A DNA stretch of 64,000 nucleotides from Phyllobacterium pellucidum (GTDB lineage: Bacteria > Pseudomonadota > Alphaproteobacteria > Rhizobiales > Rhizobiaceae), in the NCBI RefSeq assembly GCF_013327855.1, contig NZ_JABUMX010000001.1, positions 124,001-188,000 of the forward strand. The letters run 5' to 3'. The translations under genes were made by a program, and so were the position numbers. The notes beneath the pieces were generated by a model. It did not search any database, had not been told where the DNA came from, and was given only the letters and a program-made list of their open reading frames with translations. Every line of letters starts with the position of its first letter. Position 1 is the stretch's first letter. This document shows, one piece after another, positions 24,506-35,171 of this stretch.

Positions 24506-27500
24506 ATGGAGCTAAACGTGGCCGGACGTGCTGCCGATATAACCCTGCAGCAGGTGCTGTGGGAGGATGGACAGCGCGTCGTATTCAGGGGTTCTCGCAA
24601 CCAACCGGATGGCGCAAATCGTCCAGTTATCGTCGTGACGCCTGCTCGCGAGGAACCGTCCGCTGCAAGTCTCGACCGCCTCACCAACGAGTTCGACCTG
24701 AGGAACCATCTTGACGCTCCCTGGGCGGTCAGGCCGCTTGAACTTATACGAGAAAATGGTCGCACCATGCTTGTTCTCGCCGATCCAGGCGCGGAACCAC
24801 TTCACCGTGTCGTCAGCGGCCCGATGGACCTCCAGAGGTTTCTTCGACTCGCCATTGCCATGACGCAATCTGTCGCGGCGCTTCATGCTACCGGGTTAAT
24901 TCACAAGGACCTTAATCCGGCGAACTTCCTAATCGACCAAGCATCGGACGAGACCTGGTTAACCGGGTTCGGGATCGCAGCGCGGACGTCCCGCGAACGC
25001 AATGTCAACCTACCGCCGGAAGCCATCGTCGGCACCCTTCCTTATATTGCACCCGAACAGACAGGCCGGATGAACCGGTCGATCGACTCGCGGAGCGACC
25101 TCTACTCCCTCGGCGTAACATTCTACGAAATGCTGACCGCGTCCCTTCCGTTCACTGCATCCGACCCCGTCGAATGGGTCCATTGCCATATAGCACGAAG
25201 GCCGACGCCGCCGCACGAACGCCTCGGTGCGGTTCCGGAGGCCGTTTCAAGGTTGGTCATGAAGCTTCTCGCGAAGACTGCCGAGGAACGGTACCAGACC
25301 GCGACGGGCGTCGAGCATGATCTTCGACTTTGCCTTTCCGAATTGCAGGCGCATGGGCGCATTGGTATCTTCCCTCTTGCCCGCCACGATGTTCCGGACC
25401 GTTTGGTAGTTCCCGAGAAGCTGTACGGCCGGGCCCGCGAGATGACCACCCTGCTGGGGGCTTTCAATCGCGTAGTCGATACCGGCGTGACGGAACTGGC
25501 GCTTGTCTCGGGATACTCCGGCATCGGCAAATCGTCCGCGGTGAACGAGCTTCACAAATTGGCGGTGCCGTCCAGATCGATATTCGTCACCGGCAAATTC
25601 GACCAGTTCATGCGCGACATACCTTATGCGACGCTCGCACAGGCTTTTCGGAGTCCAATTCGGCAGATACTGGGCAAGAGCGAGACGGAGCTTCAGGAAT
25701 GGCGAGATTTGCTCCTTGATGCTCTGGGGGCGAACGGCTCGCTCATCGTCGAGCTCATTCCGGAATTGCGGCTCGTTGTTGGAGCCCAGCCGCCATTGGC
25801 GGAACTGGGTCCGGCGGACGCTCGGCGGAGGTTTCAAAACGTGCTCCGGCGTTTTATCGGCGCGTTTGCAAGACCGGGGCATCCTCTGGTGATGTTCCTC
25901 GACGATCTTCAATGGATCGACGCCGCCTCGCTCGATCTCGTAGAAGATCTAATCCTCCGGTCCGAGATACGGCATCTGCTTTTGATCGGCACCTTCAGAG
26001 ACAACGAAGTCGACACCTCTCACCCCCTGGCGCGTAAGCTCGGATCGATCCGGGATAAGGGCTCCGTGGTAACCGAAATCGAGCTTCAGCCGCTTTCGCC
26101 CGAAGACCTGGGCCAGCTAGTTTCCGACACTCTGCACTGCGACATTCAACGCGCCCACTCTCTCGCGCGATTGGTTCACGAGAAGACGGCAGGAAACCCC
26201 TTCTTCTCCATTCAGTTTCTGCAGGCCCTCGCGGACGAGCACCTCCTGAGTTTCGATCATGTCAACTTGGGATGGTCGTGGAACATCGAACGCATCCACG
26301 CGAAAGGATACAGCGACAACGTCGTCGACCTGATGGTCTTGAAGCTCAATCGTCTGGGAGACGCCTGCCTCGCGGCGCTGCGCCAGCTTGCCTGTGTGGG
26401 TGCGAGTGCGGATATCTCGCTGCTGGCGACGATCTGCGAGATCACTCAGGGGAAACTGCAAGAGAACCTGCGCGAGGCGGTTGAGACCGGGCTAATCCTC
26501 CGGCTGGGAAACTCCTACGCCTTCCAGCATGACCGGGTCCAGGAGGCCGTATATTCCTTGATCCCTGAAGATGAGCAGGCCTCCGCTCATCTCCGCATCG
26601 GACGGGTGCTTCTGGCGGTGACCCCGCGCGAAAGGCTCGAAGAACGGGTCTTCGACATCGTAGCTCAATTCAACGGAAACATCGATTCGCTAGGATCGAC
26701 GGACGAGCGTGATCAGATAGCAGAACTCAATCTGATCGCAGGAAGGCGCGCTAAGAATGCCGCCGCCTATCCGTCGGCATTGAAGTACTTCTCGGCGGGG
26801 CGAGCACTGCTGGTCCAGGATTGCTGGACACGACGCTACCGCCTCGCCTTCGAACTGGAGCTTCATATCGCCGAGTGCGAATACCTCACCGGTGAGCTGG
26901 CGTCGGCGGAGAAACGGCTATCTGCGCTGTCGCAGAGAGCGGCAGGGCTTGCCGACCAAGCCGCCGTCACCTGCCAGACAGTCGACCTCTATACGATCCT
27001 CGTCAGGCCCGAGAGGGCGGTGGAGGTCGGCCTCGAATTTCTCCGGAATATCGGACAAGTCTGGCCCCAGGTCCCGACTGACGAGGACGTTCGCGGTGAA
27101 TTCGCGTTGATCTGGCAGGAGCTCGGGGGCAGAGAGATCGAGGAGCTGATAAGCCTCCCCTTGATGACGGACGATGCTACTCGGGCGACGCTCGACGTAC
27201 TCACCAGACTTGTCCCTACGGCGGTGAACGTGGATCCAAAGCTCCATCGTCTGATGATCGCGCGGATGGTGGTGCTGAGCCTCGAGCAGGGCAATAGTGG
27301 CGCGTCATGCTGCGGCTACGTCTGGCTGGGTCTCGTTCTCACCTCTTATTTCGGCGACTACGCTACGGCGCTACGGTTCGGGCAGCTCAGTCTCGCCCTG
27401 TTGGAGGAGCTGGGAGCGAGCGAATTCGGCGCCCGCGTCTTTCTAAACTTCGGCACCCGTATCAGCCCGTGGTCGCAGCACGTCCGCTTTGGTCGGCCCT

Positions 27501-30085
27501 TCATCCGGCAGGCTTTCGACGAGGCCCTGAAGATCGGCGACCTCGCTTTCGCCGGATATTGCTGCAATCACTCGGTCATCTATTCGCTTTTCTGCGGCGA
27601 CACGTTGCAGGAGGCTGAAACGGTCGCTGTCGAAGGAGTGGATTTTGCAAGCAAGTCCGAGTTCGGCGCGGTCGTGGAGAGCCTTAGGGGGCAACGATCT
27701 CTCGTTCGGTCGCTTAGGGGTTTGGAGTCCGACTACACGGACGCCAACGGCACGCTGTTCGATCAAAAGACTTTCGAGGAGCGCCTCGACGCTGATCGTA
27801 GCCTAGTCCTAGCCGCATGCCGCTACTGGATACGGAAGGTTCAGCTCTGCGTTCTGAACGAAGACTTTTCAATGGCGCTGGAATCCGCCGCGAAAGCAAA
27901 GTCCCTGCTCTGGACCACGTCGGCCTTCATCGAGCAGGCCGACTACCATTTCTACTCCGCCATCGCACATCTTGGAGCGATCGAGGCGGACGTGACGTCC
28001 GAGCGGAAGACGACCCATCTCGAGGAGCTCGCGGTACACAGAAAGCAGCTTGCGGTCTGGAGCGAAAACTGCCCGCAGAATTTTGAGAACCGACTTGCGC
28101 TTGTCGACGCAGGGCTCGCGCACCTCGATGGACGTCACCTCGATTCTGAGCGTTTCTACGAGCTGTCGATCCAGTCGTCACGCGACAACGGATTTATTCA
28201 GAACGAGGCGCTGGCTCTTGAACGTGCCTCCAAGTTCTATCTTGCCCGCGGCTTCGAAGACATCGCCGACTTGTATCTGCTAAAAGCTCGCGAAGGCTAT
28301 CTGCGGTGGGGCGCCGAGGGGAAGGTTCGACGCCTCGAGGCACGCCATTCGAAGCTCGGCATTGCCAGCCCTCTCGGCACCAAGATCAACTCTCCTCCCG
28401 GCAGACAACTGGATATCGCAGCGATCGTCGGCGCTTCTCAGGCTCTTTCAAGCGAGATCCTCCTGCCGCGGCTGATCGAGCGCCTGATGACGATCGCGTT
28501 ACAGAACGCCGGCGCGGATCGGGGTCTGCTGATCCTGGCGGAGGATACTGACTACCGTATAGAGGTGGAGGCGCGAACCGATGGGGACGACATCGTCCTG
28601 CACTACGCGAACGCGAAGACTGCAGCTCCTGAAACCCTCGTTCGCTATGTCATGAGAACGCAGGAGAGCGTGATCCTCGACGATGCCAGGGAGCACCACC
28701 TCTTCACGGGAGACTCCTACTTCAATTTTCGGACCCCCCGCTCCGCCCTAGCCCTTCCGCTCGTCCGACAGGGGCTTCTCAGCGGAATCCTCTACCTCGA
28801 GAACACGCTGGCGTCGCATGTGTTCACGTCGGATCGGGCCGTGGTCCTGGAACTTCTCGCCTCGCAGGCGGCCATCTCCCTCGAGAACACCCGGCTCTAT
28901 AGCGATCTGCAAGAACGGGAAGCACGGGTACGACGACTGTTCAACGCAAACGTCATCGGGATTTTCACCTGGGACATCGATGGACGCATCACGGACGCTA
29001 ACGAAGCCTTTCTCGAGATCGTCGGATATTCGGTCGAGGATTTCCATTCCGGCAAGGTGCGCTGGAAAACGCTGATGCCGAGGGATTGGAACCACGATGA
29101 CGACCGCATCCTAGAAGACATGATGGAGACCGGGGTCGCCACGCCGTTCGAAGGGGAATACGTCCGTAAGGATGGCACGCTTGTTCCTGTCCTGGTCGGA
29201 GCGGCAGTTTTCGAAGGGCAGCGGACGGAGGGCGTCGCGTTTATCGTAGACCTCACGGACCGAAAGCGCGCAGAGCAAGTCGCCCGCGAAAGCGAGCGCC
29301 AGTTTCATGAAATCCAGTTGCAGTTGGCGCACGCCAACCGTGTGGCCACAATGGGTCATCTCGCCGCCTCGATCGCCCATGAACTGAATCAGCCCTTGTC
29401 AGGTGTGGTCGTAAGCGCCGAAACCGCAATGCTTTGGTTGTCCGAGCAGCCCCCGCGCATATCCGAAGCGCAGAAGGCGCTCATCCGCGTCGTGAGCGAT
29501 GGTCGTCGTGCAGGCGACGTCTTCGATCGGATCCGGTCTCTTATCAAGAACGCTCCGCCGCAGATGACCGGTCTGGATATCAACGAAGTCGTATTGGACA
29601 TTATCGGCCTGGCGCGCGGGGCCGCTTTGAAGAGCGGCGTGCAGATTGAAAGTCATCTGGCGCAGAACCTGCCACTGGTGGTGGGCGACCGTGTTCAGTT
29701 GCAGCAGGTGGTGCTGAACCTCATCATGAACGCTATCGACGCGATTAAAGATGCGGAGGTCGAGCGGACCGAAATAACTGTCACCACTGCCCTCAGTTCG
29801 CCGGGCAAAGTCCATGTTGCCGTTCGGGATTCCGGACCTGGCGTCGATAAGGCGAGTTTGGAACGAATCTTCGCTCCCTTCTACACGACCAAGACCGAAG
29901 GGCTGGGAATGGGACTCTCAATCTGCCGCTCGATCATCGAAGGACACGGTGGAAAGCTGTGGGTGACCGAGGCGCTCCCACAGGGTGCCATCTTCCAGTT
30001 CACGGTTTCCGCCGGTGCGCGAGGGCACGCGACGCGCGGTCACGTCGAGGGAGAGCCGGAGATTTCCGCCGAGCCACGGAGTTAG
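24506..30085 (+). CDS. Trifunctional pseudokinase-AAA-GAF-PAS histidine kinase
   Basis: A 1859-residue signalling protein; ATG 24506 follows AGGCAGGAG (an upstream in-frame GTG at 24479 is less likely). Order: Ser/Thr-kinase-like domain (about 15-290) with HKDLNPANF near 133 but TGFG in place of DFG and no beta-3 Lys; AAA ATPase with Walker A GYSGIGKSS (about 336) and Walker B FLDDLQW (about 465); a long helical middle; GAF (about 1315-1465); PAS (about 1475-1590); HisKA with phospho-His1625 in SIAHELNQPL; HATPase with NLIMNAIDAI and GLGMGLSICRSII. No membrane helices are evident. It follows two response-regulator genes. Its stop overlaps the convergent kinase gene by 4 bp. Confidence 0.93.
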   Translation: MELNVAGRAADITLQQVLWEDGQRVVFRGSRNQPDGANRPVIVVTPAREEPSAASLDRLTNEFDLRNHLDAPWAVRPLELIRENGRTMLVLADPGAEPLHRVVSGPMDLQRFLRLAIAMTQSVAALHATGLIHKDLNPANFLIDQASDETWLTGFGIAARTSRERNVNLPPEAIVGTLPYIAPEQTGRMNRSIDSRSDLYSLGVTFYEMLTASLPFTASDPVEWVHCHIARRPTPPHERLGAVPEAVSRLVMKLLAKTAEERYQTATGVEHDLRLCLSELQAHGRIGIFPLARHDVPDRLVVPEKLYGRAREMTTLLGAFNRVVDTGVTELALVSGYSGIGKSSAVNELHKLAVPSRSIFVTGKFDQFMRDIPYATLAQAFRSPIRQILGKSETELQEWRDLLLDALGANGSLIVELIPELRLVVGAQPPLAELGPADARRRFQNVLRRFIGAFARPGHPLVMFLDDLQWIDAASLDLVEDLILRSEIRHLLLIGTFRDNEVDTSHPLARKLGSIRDKGSVVTEIELQPLSPEDLGQLVSDTLHCDIQRAHSLARLVHEKTAGNPFFSIQFLQALADEHLLSFDHVNLGWSWNIERIHAKGYSDNVVDLMVLKLNRLGDACLAALRQLACVGASADISLLATICEITQGKLQENLREAVETGLILRLGNSYAFQHDRVQEAVYSLIPEDEQASAHLRIGRVLLAVTPRERLEERVFDIVAQFNGNIDSLGSTDERDQIAELNLIAGRRAKNAAAYPSALKYFSAGRALLVQDCWTRRYRLAFELELHIAECEYLTGELASAEKRLSALSQRAAGLADQAAVTCQTVDLYTILVRPERAVEVGLEFLRNIGQVWPQVPTDEDVRGEFALIWQELGGREIEELISLPLMTDDATRATLDVLTRLVPTAVNVDPKLHRLMIARMVVLSLEQGNSGASCCGYVWLGLVLTSYFGDYATALRFGQLSLALLEELGASEFGARVFLNFGTRISPWSQHVRFGRPFIRQAFDEALKIGDLAFAGYCCNHSVIYSLFCGDTLQEAETVAVEGVDFASKSEFGAVVESLRGQRSLVRSLRGLESDYTDANGTLFDQKTFEERLDADRSLVLAACRYWIRKVQLCVLNEDFSMALESAAKAKSLLWTTSAFIEQADYHFYSAIAHLGAIEADVTSERKTTHLEELAVHRKQLAVWSENCPQNFENRLALVDAGLAHLDGRHLDSERFYELSIQSSRDNGFIQNEALALERASKFYLARGFEDIADLYLLKAREGYLRWGAEGKVRRLEARHSKLGIASPLGTKINSPPGRQLDIAAIVGASQALSSEILLPRLIERLMTIALQNAGADRGLLILAEDTDYRIEVEARTDGDDIVLHYANAKTAAPETLVRYVMRTQESVILDDAREHHLFTGDSYFNFRTPRSALALPLVRQGLLSGILYLENTLASHVFTSDRAVVLELLASQAAISLENTRLYSDLQEREARVRRLFNANVIGIFTWDIDGRITDANEAFLEIVGYSVEDFHSGKVRWKTLMPRDWNHDDDRILEDMMETGVATPFEGEYVRKDGTLVPVLVGAAVFEGQRTEGVAFIVDLTDRKRAEQVARESERQFHEIQLQLAHANRVATMGHLAASIAHELNQPLSGVVVSAETAMLWLSEQPPRISEAQKALIRVVSDGRRAGDVFDRIRSLIKNAPPQMTGLDINEVVLDIIGLARGAALKSGVQIESHLAQNLPLVVGDRVQLQQVVLNLIMNAIDAIKDAEVERTEITVTTALSSPGKVHVAVRDSGPGVDKASLERIFAPFYTTKTEGLGMGLSICRSIIEGHGGKLWVTEALPQGAIFQFTVSAGARGHATRGHVEGEPEISAEPRS

Positions 30086-32379
30086 CCCTGACGCAGCTCG
30101 TTCTCAAACGTGCCACGAATGACGACTCCGTCTGCCGGGATCGAAAACGCGAACGTCGCTCCGTGGGCTTGGTTCGGCTCCGCCCATAGACGTCCGTTGT
30201 GGCTCTCGACGATTGCGCGGCTGACAGAAAGTCCAACCCCCATTCCATTCGCCTTGGTCGTGAAAAACGGGCTGAACAGCTTCTCGGAAATCCCCCGATC
30301 GAAACCTACTCCGGCATCCTTGACTGCCAGGCGTACGTGACTGGGCCCTTCCCGCATTGTGGAGATTTCAAGATCCTTCGAACGACCGACAACCCCGTTC
30401 ATCGCCTCCGTGCTGTTTTTGATGAAGTTGAAGATGACCTGCTGCAACTGGATGCGGTCGCCTCTAACCGCCGGTAGATCTGCCGAGAGATGCATTCGCA
30501 GGCTGACGCCATTCTTGCGCAGGTCGCCGTGCGCAAACCCGATGACTTCTTGAGCGATGGCATTGAGGTCCACCAACTCCACCACGGGATCCTTTTTGCT
30601 GTACATCGCCCGAAGCCGCTCGGTAACGTCCGAAGCGCGGTTTGCATCTCTGAGCGTCCGCCTGACGGTCTCCTTCGCGCCGTGGATGTTCGGCGGTTCG
30701 GTGCTCAACATCTCCATACCCGCGCTGGCGTTGGTCACGATCCCGAAAAGTGGCTGGGCGAGTTCGTGGGCTATGGCGGCCGTGAGCTGCCCCATGCCCA
30801 TCACGCGGGTCATGTGGGAGAGCTCCGCCTGCGCCTCGCGCAGCTCGTCCTGTGCGAGTTTCCAGTCGTGTATGTCGACGTTGATCCCGAACCATTTCAC
30901 GTCGCCGGCCGCATCGACGAGTGGGCTGCCACGGCACAGGAACCATCGGTACTCGCCGTCGAAACGGCGCAATCTCGCCTCGACTTCTCCTGCCTCGACG
31001 CGTTCCGCCATGATCCGCCACGCCTCCATCATGTCAGGGAGATCCTCGGGATGGACCGCCGTCGCCCATCCCCAGTTCCGAGCGTCGTCCATTGACAGGC
31101 CGAGGTATGTCCGGAAATGACGATTGGCGAATTCACCTCCTCCGTCGGAGAGGGCTGACCAGACCATGCCGGGTATCGTGTCGATAATAAGCTGCAGCCT
31201 GTTCTCGCTGGCGGCCATGTCTTCCTGCGCCGTTTTACGATCATGGATGTCGATGAGACTGCCGTACCACATCAGAATCGTGCCGTTTTCGTCGCGCATC
31301 GGCAACGCCCTTACGTCGGCCCATCGATAGTCGTTGCTGGCGGGAGGCCTATATAGAACCTCTACCTGATAAGGCTCACCAGTGGCGATCGAGCGGAGCC
31401 ACGTTCCAATTGTCGCCTCAACTTGATCGGGATGAAGGCCATCGGCCCACCAGGTTCCTTCCGTAAGATCTTTCGTTTCCACCCCCATGAATGTCAGACC
31501 CTTTTTGTTAAGATATCCGATGACTCCGTCAGGGGTGGCGCTCCATAGCGCCTGCGGGATGGTTTCGGTAAGCTGCCGCAGATGGAACTCGTTAGCCATT
31601 AAGGCGTCCGCCGCTCGCTTTCTGTCCTCGATATCGATGTTCAGTCCGTACCAGCGAACCAACGCACCAGAACTGTCGAGCAATGGGTTCGTACGGAAAA
31701 GGAACCAGCGGTATTCGCCATCGAAGCGACGCATCCGAGCCTCTGCCTCGCCTCCCCGCAGCTCGGACAACATCTGCCGGAATTCCGCAGCCAGTCCATC
31801 GATGTCATCAGGATGCACCGTCGCCCTCCAACCGACGCCGCGAAGCTGATCGGCGCTCATGCCGACGTAGCTCAGAAATTGACCGTTGAAGTATTCGGCA
31901 GAACCGTCCGGAGCTGACGACCAGGCGAGGCCCGGAAGGGAATCCACCACTTCCTCAAGATCGGCTTTGTATAAGGATTGCGAGGTGACGCCCTGGTCCT
32001 TCCGTGCGTGCTGCAGACCGATCGAGGCCTGTAGAAGCGCGTGGGAAAGTACTCGACTTTCGTCGTCCGTCGGGAATTCCTGCCGTCGGCATCCGACAAC
32101 CAGCGTCCGGGAAACGTGCCCCTCGATCAAGGTTGCATGGAGGAAGATCGTCGTGCCGGCAATGATCGTAGTTTTCGGAAGCATGCCCGTCTGGGGAATA
32201 TGCAGACGACCGATGCCCGCCTCCAGGGCGTCCGCAGATAACTCCGGTGAACTGCGCATCAATTCGAAGGATTGGTCGCGAACTCCTTCGTTGCGAAGAA
32301 CGCCGACGAGATCGACGCTTAACCCGCTTAGAAGTGTGTCGAGCAAGGTCTCAAGAACCAGGATCTCGTAGCTTACCAT
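30082..32379 (-). CDS. Triple-PAS sensor histidine kinase
   Basis: 765 residues, soluble. An N-terminal GAF-like segment (1-130) is followed by three PAS domains, each ending in a PAC-like signature: LVRWYGLNIDIEDRKRA, ILMWYGSLIDIHDRKTA and VKWFGINVDIHDWKLA. HisKA has phospho-His571 in AIAHELAQPLFGIVTNAS; HATPase has FNFIKNSTEAM, DAGVGFD and GMGVGLSVSRAIVE. The H-box and the STEPPNI linker closely resemble the kinase at 56421 (GAEPPNI). Its partner is probably one of the local response regulators. Convergent with the large kinase (4-bp overlap). Confidence 0.92.
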   Translation of the reverse strand: MVSYEILVLETLLDTLLSGLSVDLVGVLRNEGVRDQSFELMRSSPELSADALEAGIGRLHIPQTGMLPKTTIIAGTTIFLHATLIEGHVSRTLVVGCRRQEFPTDDESRVLSHALLQASIGLQHARKDQGVTSQSLYKADLEEVVDSLPGLAWSSAPDGSAEYFNGQFLSYVGMSADQLRGVGWRATVHPDDIDGLAAEFRQMLSELRGGEAEARMRRFDGEYRWFLFRTNPLLDSSGALVRWYGLNIDIEDRKRAADALMANEFHLRQLTETIPQALWSATPDGVIGYLNKKGLTFMGVETKDLTEGTWWADGLHPDQVEATIGTWLRSIATGEPYQVEVLYRPPASNDYRWADVRALPMRDENGTILMWYGSLIDIHDRKTAQEDMAASENRLQLIIDTIPGMVWSALSDGGGEFANRHFRTYLGLSMDDARNWGWATAVHPEDLPDMMEAWRIMAERVEAGEVEARLRRFDGEYRWFLCRGSPLVDAAGDVKWFGINVDIHDWKLAQDELREAQAELSHMTRVMGMGQLTAAIAHELAQPLFGIVTNASAGMEMLSTEPPNIHGAKETVRRTLRDANRASDVTERLRAMYSKKDPVVELVDLNAIAQEVIGFAHGDLRKNGVSLRMHLSADLPAVRGDRIQLQQVIFNFIKNSTEAMNGVVGRSKDLEISTMREGPSHVRLAVKDAGVGFDRGISEKLFSPFFTTKANGMGVGLSVSRAIVESHNGRLWAEPNQAHGATFAFSIPADGVVIRGTFENELRQG

Positions 32380-32849
32380 CTCCGATGAAGTCCCCCACGC
32401 GATATCCTGCGCAGCCGCGCGCTCGTTCGTTAAAAGTACATTCCGAACGGCCGTAAATCCATAGCGTGCTTAAGTTGGCGACGCGGACCGTAAAGCACCC
32501 ACAGGTAGTCGTCGCCGAGCCCTTCGTTCTCGACGAGTAGACACGCTTAATGACGGGCGATACCAAAGTCCACTTATGCCGGTGAGTGGGCGGGACTAGC
32601 CTCTGGTCGTCGCCTCCGCCTCCCAGTAGGCGACACGCTGCAAAACAGCGAACGCTCCTGCGCCCTCCCCTCCGCCGGAGCGCGCGGATCAAGCAATGAT
32701 CCGCCTCGGGCCGTCTCCTTCCGCCAGGGGACGGCCCCTTCCAGAACCTGGAGACGCCGGCGTGCAATGGTCTCCCCAAAATTTATCGTGAGATGGTCGT
32801 CAGGCGGGAATCTGCCGCTTAAGTCGAAAGCCAATTTAAGGAGTCTCCA
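32380..32849. other. Intergenic region with two hairpins
   Basis: A gene-free stretch of 470 bp. GCGGATCA-AGCAA-TGATCCGC (32684-32704) is a perfect 8-bp hairpin and GGGCCGTC...GACGGCCC (32708-32737) a second one just after it. Upstream, GCGATACCAAAGTCCACTT (32557-32575) is a weak copy of the shared regulatory element pointing to the molybdoenzyme gene 270 bp away. Confidence 0.55.
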
Positions 32850-35141
32850 ATGAACAAGCCCCGCCCCAAAGGTATTGCCCGCTATGACCACCCCGCGGGT
32901 GGCTGGGACGCACTGAAAGCGGTTGCCAAGACGCTCGCCCACCAGCAGATCGTCGCGCAGGGCAGCAGAACCCTGCTGAAGGCAAACCAGCCTGAGGGCT
33001 TCGACTGTCCGGGATGCGCGTGGCCTGACCCCAAGCATACCTCGTCGTTCGAGTTCTGCGAGAACGGTGCCAAGGCGATCACGTGGGAAACCACTGCGAA
33101 GAGAACCGATGCAAGCTTCTTTGCGCAACACACTGTGTCAGAACTCTGGACTTGGACGGATCACCAGCTTGAGGATGCCGGGCGCCTGACGCTCCCCCTA
33201 CGATACGACCCGGCCAGCGATCGCTTTGAACCGATCGACTGGAACGCTGCTTTCGAGTTGATCGCGAGTGGACTGAACAAGCTCGGATCTCCCGACCAGG
33301 CAGAATTCTACACGTCCGGACGGGCGTCGAATGAAGCTGCGTTTCTCTATCAGCTTTTCGTGCGCGCCTACGGCACCAACAACTTCCCCGACTGCTCGAA
33401 CATGTGTCATGAAGCCACCAGTGTCGGCCTTCCCAAGTCCATTGGTGTCGGCAAGGGCACCGTGACGCTTGAAGACTTCGATCATGCCGACGCGATCTTC
33501 AGTTTCGGGCACAATCCGGGCACCAACCACCCGCGAATGATGACGACCCTGCACGATGCGGCCCGCCGCAACGTTCCAATCATCGTCTTCAATCCTTTGA
33601 AGGAGCGAGCGCTGGAGCGGTTCGCTGCGCCTCAAGATCCGATCGAGATGGTCACGATGTCCTCGACGCCAATCGCCTCGGCTTATCATCAGATCCGTGT
33701 CGGCGGGGATCTGGCCGCCCTCAAGGGTCTGATGAAGGCAGTGTTGGAACTGGATACGGCGAGCCTTGCCGGAGGCGGCGACGGAGTACTCGACCGGCAT
33801 TTCATCGACGAGCACACGTCGGGATTCGACGGGCTTCGCGCCGATGTCGAAGCGACCAGTTGGGACGAAATCGTCGCGGTATCCGGCTTGACGAAGGAGG
33901 CTATCCGGAGCGCTGCTGGCATCTACGCGAACGCCGAAAGGGTGATCCTGTGCTATGGGATGGGCATCACGCAGCATGCACGGGGGACCCACAACGTGCA
34001 GCAGATCGCAAACCTGCTGATGCTACGAGGAAACATCGGCCGCCAGGGCGCAGGCATCGCGCCGATCCGTGGCCACTCGAACGTTCAGGGCGACCGGACG
34101 GTTGGCATAACCGAGGTTCCGAACAAGACGCTTCTCGACGGTATGGAACGCGTCTTCGGCTTTCGGCCGCGGAGCGAAAAAGGCCACAATGCGATCGAGG
34201 CGGTGGAAGCCGCCATCGACGGCCGGGCGAAGGCGCTGATCTGCCTGGGCGGCAATCTCGCCGTGGCCATGTCCGATCCCCAGGCCACATTCGCAGGCAT
34301 GCGCAAGCTCGATCTGTCTGTCCATATAGCGACGAAGCTCAACCGTTCCCACCTGCTTACGGCGAAGACAACGCTCGTTTTGCCGTGTCTGGCACGGACC
34401 GATCTCGACACGCAGGCATCCGGTCCACAGTCGGTCACCGTCGAAGATTCAATGTCCATGGTGCACGCGTCTCGAGGATTTCTGAATCCACCGGGCGAAC
34501 TTCTTCGATCCGAGCCGGCGATCATTGCACGGATCGCCAGAGCCACTCTGGGCGACCGACATGACATCGACTGGGAGGGCATGATCGCCAACTACGACCG
34601 AATCCGCGACAAGATCGAGGAGGTCTTCCCCGACTTTTCCGACTTTAACAAACGCGTGCGCAAACCCGGCGGGTTCAGGCTGGACGTCGCCGCGTCATTT
34701 CGTCGGTGGAACACGCCGGACGGCAAGGCGAACTTCCTTGTGTCTCCAGGTCTGTCGGAGGACTCGCCCCGCGGAATTCAGGATGCGCTGATGCTGACCA
34801 CGATCCGAAGCCACGACCAATACAATACGACCGTCTATGGACTGGACGATCGATACCGGGGAGTTTTCGGTCGGCGCGACGTCGTCTTTATGAATTCCGA
34901 GGATCTCGCGGGCCGGGGGCTGAAGGACGGAGACCGCATCGACATCAAAGGATTAATTGGGGGAGACGACCAGCATCTGGTCAGACGGTTCACAGCAGTC
35001 GCCTATGACATTCCTCGAGGCTCGATAGCGGGCTACTATCCGGAGATGAACGCGGTCATGTCCCTGCATCACTACGATCGACTGTCGGGAACACCCTCCT
35101 ATAAGGGCGTCCCCGTGCGAGTCGCGGCCACGTCGGCTTGA
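32850..35141 (+). CDS. YdeP/FdhF-family molybdopterin oxidoreductase
   Basis: 763 residues; ATG 32850 follows AAGGAG. Resembles the FdhF/YdeP alpha-subunit family of DMSO-reductase-type molybdoenzymes: FDCPGCAWPDP near the N-terminus in place of a four-Cys cluster motif, FYTSGRASNEAAFLYQLFVR, NNFPDCSNMCHEAT, FGHNPGTNHPRM, YGMGITQHARGTHNVQQIAN and a C-terminal molybdopterin-binding domain (TTIRSHDQYNTTVYGLDDRY). No Tat signal, so cytoplasmic. E. coli YdeP is linked to acid resistance; the substrate is unknown. No accessory electron-transfer subunit is encoded next to it. Confidence 0.9.
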   Translation: MNKPRPKGIARYDHPAGGWDALKAVAKTLAHQQIVAQGSRTLLKANQPEGFDCPGCAWPDPKHTSSFEFCENGAKAITWETTAKRTDASFFAQHTVSELWTWTDHQLEDAGRLTLPLRYDPASDRFEPIDWNAAFELIASGLNKLGSPDQAEFYTSGRASNEAAFLYQLFVRAYGTNNFPDCSNMCHEATSVGLPKSIGVGKGTVTLEDFDHADAIFSFGHNPGTNHPRMMTTLHDAARRNVPIIVFNPLKERALERFAAPQDPIEMVTMSSTPIASAYHQIRVGGDLAALKGLMKAVLELDTASLAGGGDGVLDRHFIDEHTSGFDGLRADVEATSWDEIVAVSGLTKEAIRSAAGIYANAERVILCYGMGITQHARGTHNVQQIANLLMLRGNIGRQGAGIAPIRGHSNVQGDRTVGITEVPNKTLLDGMERVFGFRPRSEKGHNAIEAVEAAIDGRAKALICLGGNLAVAMSDPQATFAGMRKLDLSVHIATKLNRSHLLTAKTTLVLPCLARTDLDTQASGPQSVTVEDSMSMVHASRGFLNPPGELLRSEPAIIARIARATLGDRHDIDWEGMIANYDRIRDKIEEVFPDFSDFNKRVRKPGGFRLDVAASFRRWNTPDGKANFLVSPGLSEDSPRGIQDALMLTTIRSHDQYNTTVYGLDDRYRGVFGRRDVVFMNSEDLAGRGLKDGDRIDIKGLIGGDDQHLVRRFTAVAYDIPRGSIAGYYPEMNAVMSLHHYDRLSGTPSYKGVPVRVAATSA

Positions 35142-35171
35142 AGATTGACTCAGCTCGCAACATCCGGGCGT

